A stretch of DNA of 64,000 nt, taken from the NCBI GenBank assembly GCA_910585765.1, contig CAJUES010000009.1, positions 1 to 64,000 on the forward strand. Direction: 5' to 3'. Positions within the stretch are counted from its first letter, which is position 1; every line of letters starts with the position of its first letter. Position numbers and translations under genes: made by a program. The DNA is from an uncultured Lachnospiraceae bacterium. GTDB lineage: Bacteria; Bacillota; Clostridia; Lachnospirales; Lachnospiraceae. Shown piece after piece: positions 34,112-41,443 of the stretch. Under the pieces are notes generated by a model. It was given only the letters and a program-made list of their open reading frames with translations. It was not told the origin of the DNA and did no database searches.

Positions 34112-34715
34112 TATACAATTTTCCTTCCTGAAGTTTTAATAAAACATAGTTTTGAAAAAAATTCTGATCATCATGGCTGACTACTATAACAATTGTATTC
34201 CGAAAATTTTTATGGATCATTTCAACAATAAACTTCTTGTTTTCTACGTCCAAATTCGCAGTCGGTTCATCTAATAATAATATATCCGGGTCGGACAGGA
34301 AAATCTGGGCAAGTTCTACCCGTCTCTTTTCCCCGCCTGATAAAGAGTAAACTTTTGAATCAGCAAAGCGATCGACAGAAAATAGCGCCAAAGCACGCTT
34401 ACTATTCTCTTCAAATTCATCCTGATCCGCACTCCGATGCTGACCGAGCCACTTTATCATCATATTCTCCTTGACAGAAATATTGGAAAACAACAATGTG
34501 TCCTGAAATAAATATTCGATCCTGGATCTCTTGTCTATACGGATCGATCCTGCATCGGGCTGTTCATAACCGGCTATTAGATTTAACAATGTCGTTTTTC
34601 CACTTCCGCTCTCCCCGATTATAACATAATGCTGGCGGTCCGCAAAAGACAGATCGATATTATTTAAGATAACCCTACCCTGCTGCGCTTTTAGAATCTG
34701 TTCTAATAATATCAT
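34104..34715 (-). CDS. ABC transporter ATP-binding protein (MacB/LolD type)
   Basis: A 203-residue ATPase with Walker A IIGESGSGKTTLLN (from about residue 32), signature SLSGGEKRRVELAQ and Walker B ILLLDEPTANLD; the H-loop is VVSHDDQNF. It is slightly short for the family. Start ATG with GGGGAGAG; ATGA overlap with the lipoprotein gene and 8-bp overlap with the permease gene show tight translational coupling. Energises the FtsX-like permease. Confidence 0.93.
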   Translation of the reverse strand: MILLEQILKAQQGRVILNNIDLSFADRQHYVIIGESGSGKTTLLNLIAGYEQPDAGSIRIDKRSRIEYLFQDTLLFSNISVKENMMIKWLGQHRSADQDEFEENSKRALALFSVDRFADSKVYSLSGGEKRRVELAQIFLSDPDILLLDEPTANLDVENKKFIVEMIHKNFRNTIVIVVSHDDQNFFQNYVLLKLQEGKLYNE

Positions 34716-35713
34716 TTTTCTCTCCCCGATTTTTCTACTGGTAGTGTTAAGTCTGACGTCATTCCTCTGGAAAGATCCACAATCGCCTTGTCCGTGTATG
34801 CTTTTATCTTTCCATCAAAAATACGGACATCAATCACGCCCTCAGTGTCTGCCTCCAGTTTTTTTGTCTCTACATTTGTAACAATCAGTTCTAAACTACC
34901 GTTTGCACTGATATCGATCTGCACCAGAGCGTTCGAATAAAAATAATTCAGTATCTTTTTAGGAAAACAGACCGCGTCATCCTCATAGCAATAGATCTTT
35001 GAAGCATCACTGATCCACAACGCATCGTTATTGCTATAGATTTCGCCGGCAGCCAGATTATCCAATAACAGAATTGGCTTTTCATTGCCAGACATACTCA
35101 ACATATACAATGCATATCTGTCAGTACCCGCATCATATTCAGTCAAATATAACATATCCCCAACGATTGCACCATTTGTGACCCGCATTCCTTTTGTCTC
35201 TGCAATCTCGGTTAATGTTTTCGTCTTTTCATTAAATCTGCAGACAACTCTGTCTCCATATAATTCCGCCCCGTTATCCTGATAGGTGCATTTTAAAAAT
35301 ATCATATACTCCGGATCTCTATACGCCAGCGGAAAAAGTGCCTCCATCTGATCTGCTTCGTATAATATATCAATCTTGTCTTTCCCTAGCTTGATTATTT
35401 TGTAATCATTTTCGATACTATGTCCTGTTGTATAGATATCTGATGTAAGATCGTTAAACTCAAACTGCAGATAATTCAGTGTATCATTTTTCTGGATGAC
35501 TTTATGCTGATCGATATCATACGTTATAATCCGTTGATCATATTTGTCATACAGAAGTATTTCCTTTTCGCCCGCGGTCTGCGGCAGCCAGTCATAATCT
35601 TTGTCCTCCCCTGTAGCAGTTTTCCCCCCTGTCAAACTGTCTGCACGGCTGCATCCTGTCAGCAAAAATATCAAAAATATGTATGCAGCTAATAAATATT
35701 TTCTCTTCTTCAT
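34712..35713 (-). CDS. Lipoprotein with propeller-like repeats, unknown function
   Basis: A 333-residue protein with a lipoprotein signal peptide ending LLTGCS (lipobox Cys about residue 21). The mature part shows recurring strand pairs (KEILLYDKYDQRIITYDI, KIIKLGKDKIDILY, RVVCRFNEKTKTL, YALYMLSMSGN, IYCYEDDAV), suggesting a propeller-like sensor domain similar in spirit to DUF5050. The gene overlaps the ABC ATPase by 4 bp. The transport operon is lipoprotein-ATPase-permease, so it may be the substrate receptor or immunity factor for the secreted protein encoded 80 bp upstream. That role is inference. Confidence 0.78.
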   Translation of the reverse strand: MKKRKYLLAAYIFLIFLLTGCSRADSLTGGKTATGEDKDYDWLPQTAGEKEILLYDKYDQRIITYDIDQHKVIQKNDTLNYLQFEFNDLTSDIYTTGHSIENDYKIIKLGKDKIDILYEADQMEALFPLAYRDPEYMIFLKCTYQDNGAELYGDRVVCRFNEKTKTLTEIAETKGMRVTNGAIVGDMLYLTEYDAGTDRYALYMLSMSGNEKPILLLDNLAAGEIYSNNDALWISDASKIYCYEDDAVCFPKKILNYFYSNALVQIDISANGSLELIVTNVETKKLEADTEGVIDVRIFDGKIKAYTDKAIVDLSRGMTSDLTLPVEKSGREK

Positions 35714-35738
35714 TTAATGATCTACCTTCCTACACGCA

Positions 35739-35781
35739 GAAAACAACTGCCATAAGCAACGTTATGGCAATCGTTTTCTAT
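35739..35781 (-). other. Hairpin between secreted-protein and lipoprotein genes
   Basis: An interrupted stem pairs AGAAAAC with GTTTTCT and, inside it, GCCATAA with TTATGGC. On the minus strand it follows the secreted-protein stop codon but has no T-tract. It could set unequal expression of the secreted protein and the downstream transporter by partial termination or mRNA processing. Confidence 0.6.
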
Positions 35782-35793
35782 CGGTTCTCAATA

Positions 35794-36405
35794 TTAACAG
35801 CTAGCAGTTATTTCATAAGGCTTTGCATCACCTTTTAATACAACTCTCGCAGTGTTCGTAATAGAAATGGTGCCTGAACGATAATCTGCCCGAGGTGTTA
35901 CAACCATATTGGAACGATAGCTTGATTCTTTTGCCCCGTTACTATTTTCCCAATACTTAGCAACTGTGCTTACATTCTGCCAGGCTGAACTGCCTCCTGC
36001 ATTTGCACCAGATCCAGAAATCCCCAGGCTAATCGACGCTGAATTTTTGAGAGAAGCGGATCCTTTCCATGTTGTTCTGATTGATGATACCGTCTTGCTT
36101 CCCGTATACACAGCCGACACCTGATAATCCCACTGATATGTATTACCAGACAAGTCCGGAGTAGTCGAACGCCAAGCGTTTGATGTAAGCGTCCCTTGAC
36201 CTCCCGGAATGGTATATGACTTGGAATCTGCAGAGCGTGGCATTATTCCTGTTGCACCGTCTGTTAATTCATCAGCTGGTGTAGCACTGTCAAGCTCTTC
36301 GCGTGTCATGATCGGGCTATTCATTTCAGCAGCCGCAACAGAACTGACGGGTGCCATAAAAAGAACTCCTGCCAACATAAGACATGTAATTAATTTTTTC
36401 TTCAT
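35794..36405 (-). CDS. Secreted beta-rich protein of unknown function
   Basis: A 203-residue protein with a clear signal peptide (1-26, cleavage after SVAAA). An acidic propeptide-like stretch (about 27-60, EMNSPIMTREELDSATPADEL) precedes a mature domain rich in Ser, Thr and Gly with alternating polar and non-polar residues (TYQWDYQVSAVYTGSKTVSSIRT; SGTISITNTARVVLKGD). It ends Thr-Ala-Ser-Cys. There is no enzyme motif, lipobox or cell-wall anchor. The context (dedicated ABC transporter, lipoprotein, BlaI/BlaR1-type regulators, phased boxes at the promoter) would suit a bacteriocin-like or envelope-stress protein, but I cannot assign a family. RBS AGGAG. Confidence 0.8.
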   Translation of the reverse strand: MKKKLITCLMLAGVLFMAPVSSVAAAEMNSPIMTREELDSATPADELTDGATGIMPRSADSKSYTIPGGQGTLTSNAWRSTTPDLSGNTYQWDYQVSAVYTGSKTVSSIRTTWKGSASLKNSASISLGISGSGANAGGSSAWQNVSTVAKYWENSNGAKESSYRSNMVVTPRADYRSGTISITNTARVVLKGDAKPYEITASC

Positions 36406-36462
36406 GATATAATTTCTCCTATAATTTATTAATTTTAACTCTGCTGCAGAATTTATAATATA

Positions 36463-36541
36463 ATTATAATCCAGCCGACATCATTTGTGAAGTGACAATG
36501 TAATGTCAAAAATATGTCAGCTATATGACAAACTAATGTCG
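36463..36541 (-). promoter_or_regulatory. Secreted-protein promoter with five 11-bp-phased TGTCA/TGACA boxes
   Basis: On the minus strand TTCACA (36491-36486), a 17-bp spacer and TATAAT (36468-36463) form a good promoter. Directly upstream, TGTCA or TGACA boxes start at 36493, 36504, 36515, 36526 and 36537 (the last TGTCG), exactly 11 bp apart. All lie on one helix face and overlap the 3' end of the sigma-like gene. This looks like an activator array. Confidence 0.75.
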
Positions 36542-36909
36542 TATCGTTCTTCCTTATGAATCTTTCGCAAAAAACTCACTATTTCACTATTTCCAATCAC
36601 TTCCACTAGTCGTTTTAATGCTTTCTGCTGTAGCCTCTCATATGTGCGCTTTGAGTATCCATTCTGTCTCCCGTGACGCTCCTCATATTGTGTGATCACC
36701 CGTTCCCATGTAGTCCCTTCCACTAAATGCATCTGAATAATTTCTCTCTCACTTTCACTCAGAACATCCAGACTATTCTCCATCACATAGAGTATTTTAC
36801 ATATTTGATCATACTCTGCATCCGTCTTTTCCAAACATTTTAAAATTTCTCTCTTTGCTTTCATATTTTTCATGGATTTGAATAATAATTTTACATCGTT
36901 CTCTGTCAT
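36517..36909 (-). CDS. Small sigma-region-4 / ArpU-like regulator
   Basis: A 130-residue, mostly helical protein. The middle, VLSESEREIIQMHLVEGTTWERVITQY, matches the start of sigma-70 region 4, and the C-terminal helix-turn-helix YSKRTYERLQQKALKRLVEVIG resembles ArpU/YvrI-like phage and plasmid transcription activators. No region 2, so it cannot replace a sigma factor alone. The RBS is GGGGG. It lies between blaR1 and the secreted-protein gene, whose promoter carries phased boxes that this protein could bind; inference only. Confidence 0.75.
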   Translation of the reverse strand: MTENDVKLLFKSMKNMKAKREILKCLEKTDAEYDQICKILYVMENSLDVLSESEREIIQMHLVEGTTWERVITQYEERHGRQNGYSKRTYERLQQKALKRLVEVIGNSEIVSFLRKIHKEERYDISLSYS

Positions 36910-37060
36910 TTCAATAAAATCCCCCTATTTTTCTTTGGTATCTTATGACAATACATATCCTCGCCGCACAGTTCAATCTATATTGTATCTGTTTACCAAT
37001 TGATTCAGAAATTTTCATGTGCCTTTAACATCATATACGGCATATATGTAGTACTTATAT

Positions 37061-37091
37061 CAAAAATCAAAAGGCTAAAAAGCCTTTTGAT
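37061..37091 (-). terminator. Terminator of blaI-blaR1
   Basis: Perfect 11-bp stem ATCAAAAGGCT/AGCCTTTTGAT (37066-37076 and 37081-37091) with a 4-base loop, followed on the minus strand by TTTTG. It lies about 40 bp after the blaR1-like stop. The remaining gap to the sigma-like gene (36910-37060) is AT-rich and probably holds its promoter. Confidence 0.85.
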
Positions 37092-37129
37092 TTCGATGTT
37101 GATTAACCAGATGTCCTCGCACATCCATC

Positions 37130-38455
37130 TTAATGCAGACATGATATAAATGTACTAGTATTAACCACTTCCCCAAGCACCACTTCTCCACACTTACTAC
37201 ACTTCTTGGAATTATAATAGTCCACTTTACAGCTGTTATCCGAGTATTTGGTATGCTTTGTTGATTTACCGGACACATAGCTATGTATGCATATGGCATG
37301 CGTTTCTATATCCTTATTAAATTCATCTGATATCTCCTCTACCTTTGTCTCTTCACTAAAAAATACCCAGCCTCCGCTTTCATTCACCGGCAGATCCCCA
37401 TACACATCGCCCCACATGACATCCTCCTCCGAAAAATACATTTCATCGCATATTTCATTTGAAAACTCAATACTTTTAGGGCTATACGCCAGCACTGACA
37501 GTGACGATGCGAATATCGCGATCCCCATCACACTCAATCCCACCAGTTTTCTAAAAACACTTTCCCCTTTGAACCCGTTCTTCATTTGATCGATCCTCTC
37601 CTTCATCATTTTATTCTGCATACTAAACCCTGTTATGGGCATATTCGAATTGTTGCCACCGCCCTCTGCGAATCCGATCACCATCAAACCATATTGTTTC
37701 ATCTCCTCTCTGGTCTTACCCTCGATCACTTTCCTGTCACATGACAGTTCGGCAACCGCATTCCACTGATACAGTACATACCATGCCAACGGATTATAGA
37801 AATTCAGCACCACCATGACTAGCACGAATATCTTGATCAGATTATCCCATTGACATATATGCACCGTCTCATGTTCCATCACCATCTTTAATTCGGCAGC
37901 AGACCATCCCCGACAGGGCAGCACGATTATGGGATGGAACACCCCGATCGTAAATGGCGTATCGATTGCATCACACTGATAGATCTGCATATTTTTCTTA
38001 AAAACAAAACAACACGATCTTATGATTTCTTCATACTTTTCGTCTGTGACAGGTTCCATATGATTCCAAAGAAACTTTTTTATCCTCCTGTATTTTCGCA
38101 TCCATACACAGAATACCACCATACCGGTCATAACGATAACGATCACCAGACAATAAAAACCAACATCAGGCACATATATCTTGCCAGGAGCAACCTGTAT
38201 AACATTTTTCGTATACTCGGTAAATAAGGTGCTCTCATCAGGGCTGTACCCCAGATCTCCTCCGCACATAATCTTCAATGCTTCTTTGTACAGTACACGA
38301 AAGCATGGGAATGGTATCAGATACTCCAAAATATTGCATACGAGATAACATCTTCTCCACCGCACGGATAAATACTTTTTTGTCAGGGGCTGCAACACAA
38401 TGTAAACAAGTGTCCCAACACTGCCAAAAAACGACATAGTCAGTAATAATGGCAT
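37130..38455 (-). CDS. BlaR1-like M56 metallopeptidase sensor
   Basis: A 441-residue membrane protein with four or five TM helices. The M56 zinc protease motif is MEHETVH (HETVH at 195-199) between TM helices, plus the downstream ELSCDRKVIEG with the third zinc-ligand region. Instead of the penicillin-binding sensor of BlaR1, the C-terminus (after TM about 305-325) is a short extracellular domain with CIHSY, SCKVDYY and KKCSKCGEVVLGE, a likely zinc-ribbon-type sensor. It would cleave or release the BlaI-like repressor encoded 1 bp upstream. Start ATG with GAGGAG inside the blaI end. Confidence 0.88.
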   Translation of the reverse strand: MPLLLTMSFFGSVGTLVYIVLQPLTKKYLSVRWRRCYLVCNILEYLIPFPCFRVLYKEALKIMCGGDLGYSPDESTLFTEYTKNVIQVAPGKIYVPDVGFYCLVIVIVMTGMVVFCVWMRKYRRIKKFLWNHMEPVTDEKYEEIIRSCCFVFKKNMQIYQCDAIDTPFTIGVFHPIIVLPCRGWSAAELKMVMEHETVHICQWDNLIKIFVLVMVVLNFYNPLAWYVLYQWNAVAELSCDRKVIEGKTREEMKQYGLMVIGFAEGGGNNSNMPITGFSMQNKMMKERIDQMKNGFKGESVFRKLVGLSVMGIAIFASSLSVLAYSPKSIEFSNEICDEMYFSEEDVMWGDVYGDLPVNESGGWVFFSEETKVEEISDEFNKDIETHAICIHSYVSGKSTKHTKYSDNSCKVDYYNSKKCSKCGEVVLGEVVNTSTFISCLH

Positions 38456-38456
38456 A

Positions 38457-38843
38457 TTACATCTCCTCTAACATTTCTTTCAGTTCATTTGCCGTTTCCT
38501 CATCCAGTTTTCCACCGCCGGAAAACGCAGACAGAAACGTTTTCACAGAACCACCATAAAATTCACCGAGAAAATCCTTTGCTTCCCCCTGTTTATATTC
38601 CGTATAGTTCATTGCCGGATAATAGACTCTTTTCTTTACAGTATTTTGTGATACGAGCAGCCCTTTTTCCGTCAGTCTCTTAATAAAAGTGTTGATCGTC
38701 TGCTTTTTCCAATCTTTTTGGCAGGTAGTATTCAGGTACTCGGTGATGTCTCCAAATGTTTTTCCTTCCTCCTGCTTCCATAAATACTCCATGATCATAC
38801 TTTCCGACTCGCTGATCAGGTATTTGACTTTTCTCTCCGCCAT
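38457..38843 (-). CDS. BlaI/MecI-family repressor
   Basis: A 128-residue winged-helix repressor: SESESMIMEYLWKQEEGKTFGDITEYL, then WKKQTINTFIKRLTEKGLLVSQ and the wing KKRVYYPAM, with a helical C-terminal dimerisation part. Regulates its own operon and probably others upon proteolysis triggered by the M56 sensor. RBS AGGAGG six or seven bases upstream. Its promoter lies 225 bp upstream because a MITE-like element separates the two. Confidence 0.93.
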   Translation of the reverse strand: MAERKVKYLISESESMIMEYLWKQEEGKTFGDITEYLNTTCQKDWKKQTINTFIKRLTEKGLLVSQNTVKKRVYYPAMNYTEYKQGEAKDFLGEFYGGSVKTFLSAFSGGGKLDEETANELKEMLEEM

Positions 38844-38869
38844 CCTTTTTTCCTCCTGCGTCTTAGAGC

Positions 38870-39033
38870 GTGTTTGAAAAATAACTGATGCATCTTGACT
38901 CGTCTATTTCTCCGATTATGCATATCAAAAAGCCTCGCCGTAGCCCGCTACGCCTACGTTTTTTGACAATTGCTTTAGCAATTTCACCTCGAAGAAATAT
39001 CCTGCGCAAGTTGCATCGGTTATTTTCCTACAG
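38870..39033. mobile_element. MITE-like inverted-repeat element in the blaI leader
   Basis: Imperfect terminal inverted repeats of about 21 bp: GAAAAATAACTGATGCATCTTG (38876-38897) reads as the reverse complement of 39007-39027 with a few differences. The inside contains the palindromes GTAGC/GCTAC and ATTGC/GCAAT and no coding capacity. Size about 150 bp, no transposase. It lies between the blaI promoter and start codon. Confidence 0.6.
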
Positions 39034-39053
39034 TTCCTTATCATAATCAATTA

Positions 39054-39097
39054 GTAATACTTTATTGTCTTATATTTAGAGTATCACACTTTTGTAA
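39054..39097 (-). promoter_or_regulatory. blaI promoter with possible operator over the -10
   Basis: On the minus strand TTACAA (39097-39092), 17 bp, TATAAG (39074-39069). An inverted repeat, GTAATACT (39054-39061) and AGTATCAC (39080-39087), is centred on the -10 box and could be the BlaI-like operator; it is not the standard TACTACAnnTGTAGTA. Confidence 0.55.
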
Positions 39098-39135
39098 TAT
39101 AGTAAACTATTATCTTCCATTTTGTTTTCCTGTCT

Positions 39136-39296
39136 CTTCTCCACTACTCCCGCGCCGGGCACCCGTCAGCTTTTGCTGACATGCTTCCTTGGGGTGCACG
39201 TGTGCAATCGAGTAGGGGAATGACCTTCTCCACTACTCGCCGCGCCGGGCACCCGTCAGCTTTTGCTGACATGCTTCCTCTGGGTGCCCGTGCGCA
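39136..39296. repeat. Two direct copies of a 71-bp palindromic unit
   Basis: Copies at 39136-39206 and 39225-39296 share about 90% identity, including a central stretch starting CGCGCCGGGCACCCGTCAGC. Each contains a nested hairpin, GTCAGC/GCTGAC within GGGCACCC/GGGTGCCC. Nothing coding is visible; it resembles REP/BIME-type elements. Together with the MITE-like element it fills the 38844-39359 gap. Confidence 0.8.
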
Positions 39297-39328
39297 AAAA
39301 AAGATGGCTCACAACAGCCACCTTTTTT
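39296..39328. terminator. Bidirectional terminator after the L,D-transpeptidase gene
   Basis: GATGGCT pairs with AGCCACC (one wobble) around a 6-base loop, flanked by seven A on the left and six T on the right, so it works on both strands. The minus-strand use would end the L,D-transpeptidase transcript. Confidence 0.75.
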
Positions 39329-39359
39329 ATGTTACAGTATCATAAGACAAATCTCAACT

Positions 39360-40946
39360 TTATTCTTGCGGGAATGGCTGCGGGATTTCCGCAGGAACCT
39401 CCGCAGGTGCCTGCGGCTGCTGTACCGGTGTCCCATCCGGATTCAGCAGTCCCGCCTCGATCCAGAGCTGTATCTGCTGCTCCGGCGTCAGCACGGAATC
39501 CGTACCCTCCACGGGTTCTGCCGTTTGCTCAGGCTTCTCTGCTGTCTCCTGTTTCGGAACAGACGTCTGCCCTCCGTAGACGATGACCGGCTCTCCCTTT
39601 TCCACATACTCATATATCACAGCCGCTTTCTTCGGCGGCAGGTTCACACAGCCATGCGAACCGTTTCTGAGATAAATGTCCTCTCCAAACGAACTTCTCC
39701 ACGAGGCATCATGCATCCCCACATTTCCATTGAAGGGCATCCAGTAATCTACATGGGAAGTATATGTCGCACCGCGCAGCGTCGCATTGCGTTCCTTGTA
39801 TGTGATGCCGTACACGCCAGTCGGCGTATTGTACCCCCTGCTCACATTCCCCGACACAAAATCCGTCTCCTCCACCAGCTCGCCGTCCTTGTAGACCCAC
39901 AGATGCTGGTTTGTCAGATCTATCTCCACATAGCTGTCTCCGATATCATCCTCGCCAAACTGCGCTGCCTCCGCATGGTAAACAGGCGTTCTCTCTCCGC
40001 TCTTCCCGCTCTGGATCTGCTCGAGCAGCTCCTGCGTCTCGCCGGCACGGTTCATCCACCAGCCATACGCGCCGTCCGTCATCGTGATCGACTCGCCGTT
40101 TGTCGTCCGGAATTCCCGCTTCCTTCCCCATGTGTCATACTTCCGCGAAAGCCCGTTCACGTACTCCCGCACAAGCTCGGGGTCGAGACTGACCACGCTG
40201 TCCTCCACCGTGATCCAGTCCTTTATGATGCTGCCGTCCAACACCTCTGTCTCCTCGCCAAATGTATATGTAACCGTCACCCCGGTAAAACGGTTGCGCT
40301 CCTCGCACTCCTTCTGCAGGGCACGGTTGTCTGACGTGATCCGCGCTCCGGCATAACACTCCTCTGCATCCAGATCGACCGACTCCTCCAAAAGGCTGAT
40401 CGCCTCCCCGACCGCACTGCGGATCTTCTCCCGGATCGGGACCGATCCTTTGTCCTCCGGGATGATCTGATAGCCGCCATCCATATAATCACTCAAATAC
40501 GCATCCTGGGGCTGTCTGATATTGTCCGACTCAAAAAAGCACAGCGTGTCGATCTTTTTGTCGAGCGCCTCCTGGGAATATGTCACCATCGTATTGATCG
40601 TGTATTCCGTCTCCTTAAAGACCGACGCAGGCCACAGCAATGCTTCCTGTCCCTCCACAATATCCTCAAACTCACTGCCAAGCTCTACCCGGAGTGCTAT
40701 GTCCGCCCCCGTGATCGTATCAGAAACGCCGTCCCTCCCGTCGATCCTCAACACATACTGGCTGGATGTGTCCAGGAAACCGTTCACTACAGAATTGACG
40801 GCACTGACAGAGTAGTTCTCACCGTTGATGATCGTATTGAAGAAGAAATGTTTTGTAAAAAATAAAGCAATCCCCAGATAAGCCACTGCCGCTGCGGTGA
40901 TCACTGTGATCAAAATAAGCAATACTCTTCTTTTCGTTTTGCGCAT
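39360..40946 (-). CDS. L,D-transpeptidase (YkuD family)
   Basis: A 528-residue protein with one N-terminal TM anchor (about 8-28), a peptidoglycan-binding-type region (about 50-320) and a YkuD catalytic domain. The active-site motif is MHDASW...GSHGCVNLPP, with the conserved His and nucleophilic Cys. A Pro/Gln-rich C-terminal tail ends the protein (TPVQQPQAPAEVPAEIPQPF). It forms 3-3 cross-links in peptidoglycan or anchors proteins. Start ATG with GAGG. Separated from rnpB by a hairpin. Confidence 0.93.
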   Translation of the reverse strand: MRKTKRRVLLILITVITAAAVAYLGIALFFTKHFFFNTIINGENYSVSAVNSVVNGFLDTSSQYVLRIDGRDGVSDTITGADIALRVELGSEFEDIVEGQEALLWPASVFKETEYTINTMVTYSQEALDKKIDTLCFFESDNIRQPQDAYLSDYMDGGYQIIPEDKGSVPIREKIRSAVGEAISLLEESVDLDAEECYAGARITSDNRALQKECEERNRFTGVTVTYTFGEETEVLDGSIIKDWITVEDSVVSLDPELVREYVNGLSRKYDTWGRKREFRTTNGESITMTDGAYGWWMNRAGETQELLEQIQSGKSGERTPVYHAEAAQFGEDDIGDSYVEIDLTNQHLWVYKDGELVEETDFVSGNVSRGYNTPTGVYGITYKERNATLRGATYTSHVDYWMPFNGNVGMHDASWRSSFGEDIYLRNGSHGCVNLPPKKAAVIYEYVEKGEPVIVYGGQTSVPKQETAEKPEQTAEPVEGTDSVLTPEQQIQLWIEAGLLNPDGTPVQQPQAPAEVPAEIPQPFPQE

Positions 40947-40980
40947 ACCGCACCTCTATCCAAACACAATATTTTTCCCG

Positions 40981-41001
40981 CTCTGGCATTTGCCGCCAGA
41001 G
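40981..41001 (-). terminator. Hairpin downstream of rnpB
   Basis: CTCTGGC pairs with GCCAGAG around a 7-base loop. On the minus strand it follows the rnpB 3' end and is followed by CGGGAAAAATATTG, lacking a T-tract, so it may be a weak terminator or processing signal. Confidence 0.5.
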
Positions 41002-41007
41002 TACGTT

Positions 41008-41397
41008 TGCCGGCAACCGCGGCGATAAGCCGGGTTATGTCAGCGCCGCTGCTCTCACAACGGCACGAATGATCATCTATCTAGGACTGACGTCGCCGTC
41101 AGCCTCAAGCGACCTACCTGGGAACAGACCGGGCAAGCCTATGGTTCCCTGTTTGGTCTTGCTTCGGATGGGGTTTACATATGCCTTCCGCGTTACCGCG
41201 GAAGCGGTGGTCCCTTACACCACCCTTCCACCCTTACCTCTGCCCTTTCGGACAGAGGCGGTATATTTCTGTTGCACTTTCCTTGGAGTCACCTCCACCG
41301 GACGTTATCCGGCATCCTGCCCTGCGAAGCCCGGACTTTCCTCACCTTGCCGGAATTCTCCGGCAAGCCGCGATCATTTGCCACAGTTGCCGCAACC
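41008..41397 (-). ncRNA. rnpB: RNase P RNA (bacterial, type A-like)
   Basis: On the minus strand the transcript contains the universal GAGGAAAGTCCGGGCTTCGC near the 5' end, CAGAAATATACCGCC in the middle, and ACATAACCCGGCTTAT near the 3' end. The 5' GGCAACTGTGGC pairs with the 3' GCCGCGGTTGCC to form P1, which fixes the ends to within a few bases. About 390 nt, the catalytic RNA that matures tRNA 5' ends. It lies between the nucleoside kinase and L,D-transpeptidase genes. Exact ends are estimated from P1. Confidence 0.95.
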
Positions 41398-41443
41398 TAT
41401 CGTAACACATTGTATCTGCTTTTTCAAGTCCCCGTCTGTGTAT

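Noticed and set aside
35794..36405. Lactococcin-972-type bacteriocin
   Set aside because: The transporter context is reminiscent, but the 203-residue protein is far too long and lacks the recognisable family pattern; left as unknown.
36493..36541. BlaI/MecI operator
   Set aside because: The boxes are TGTCA/TGACA with 6-bp gaps, not TACTACAnnTGTAGTA; I keep them as an unassigned array.
37075..37299. 74-residue frame at the blaR1 3' end
   Set aside because: It overlaps the blaR1 coding end in another frame and runs through the terminator.
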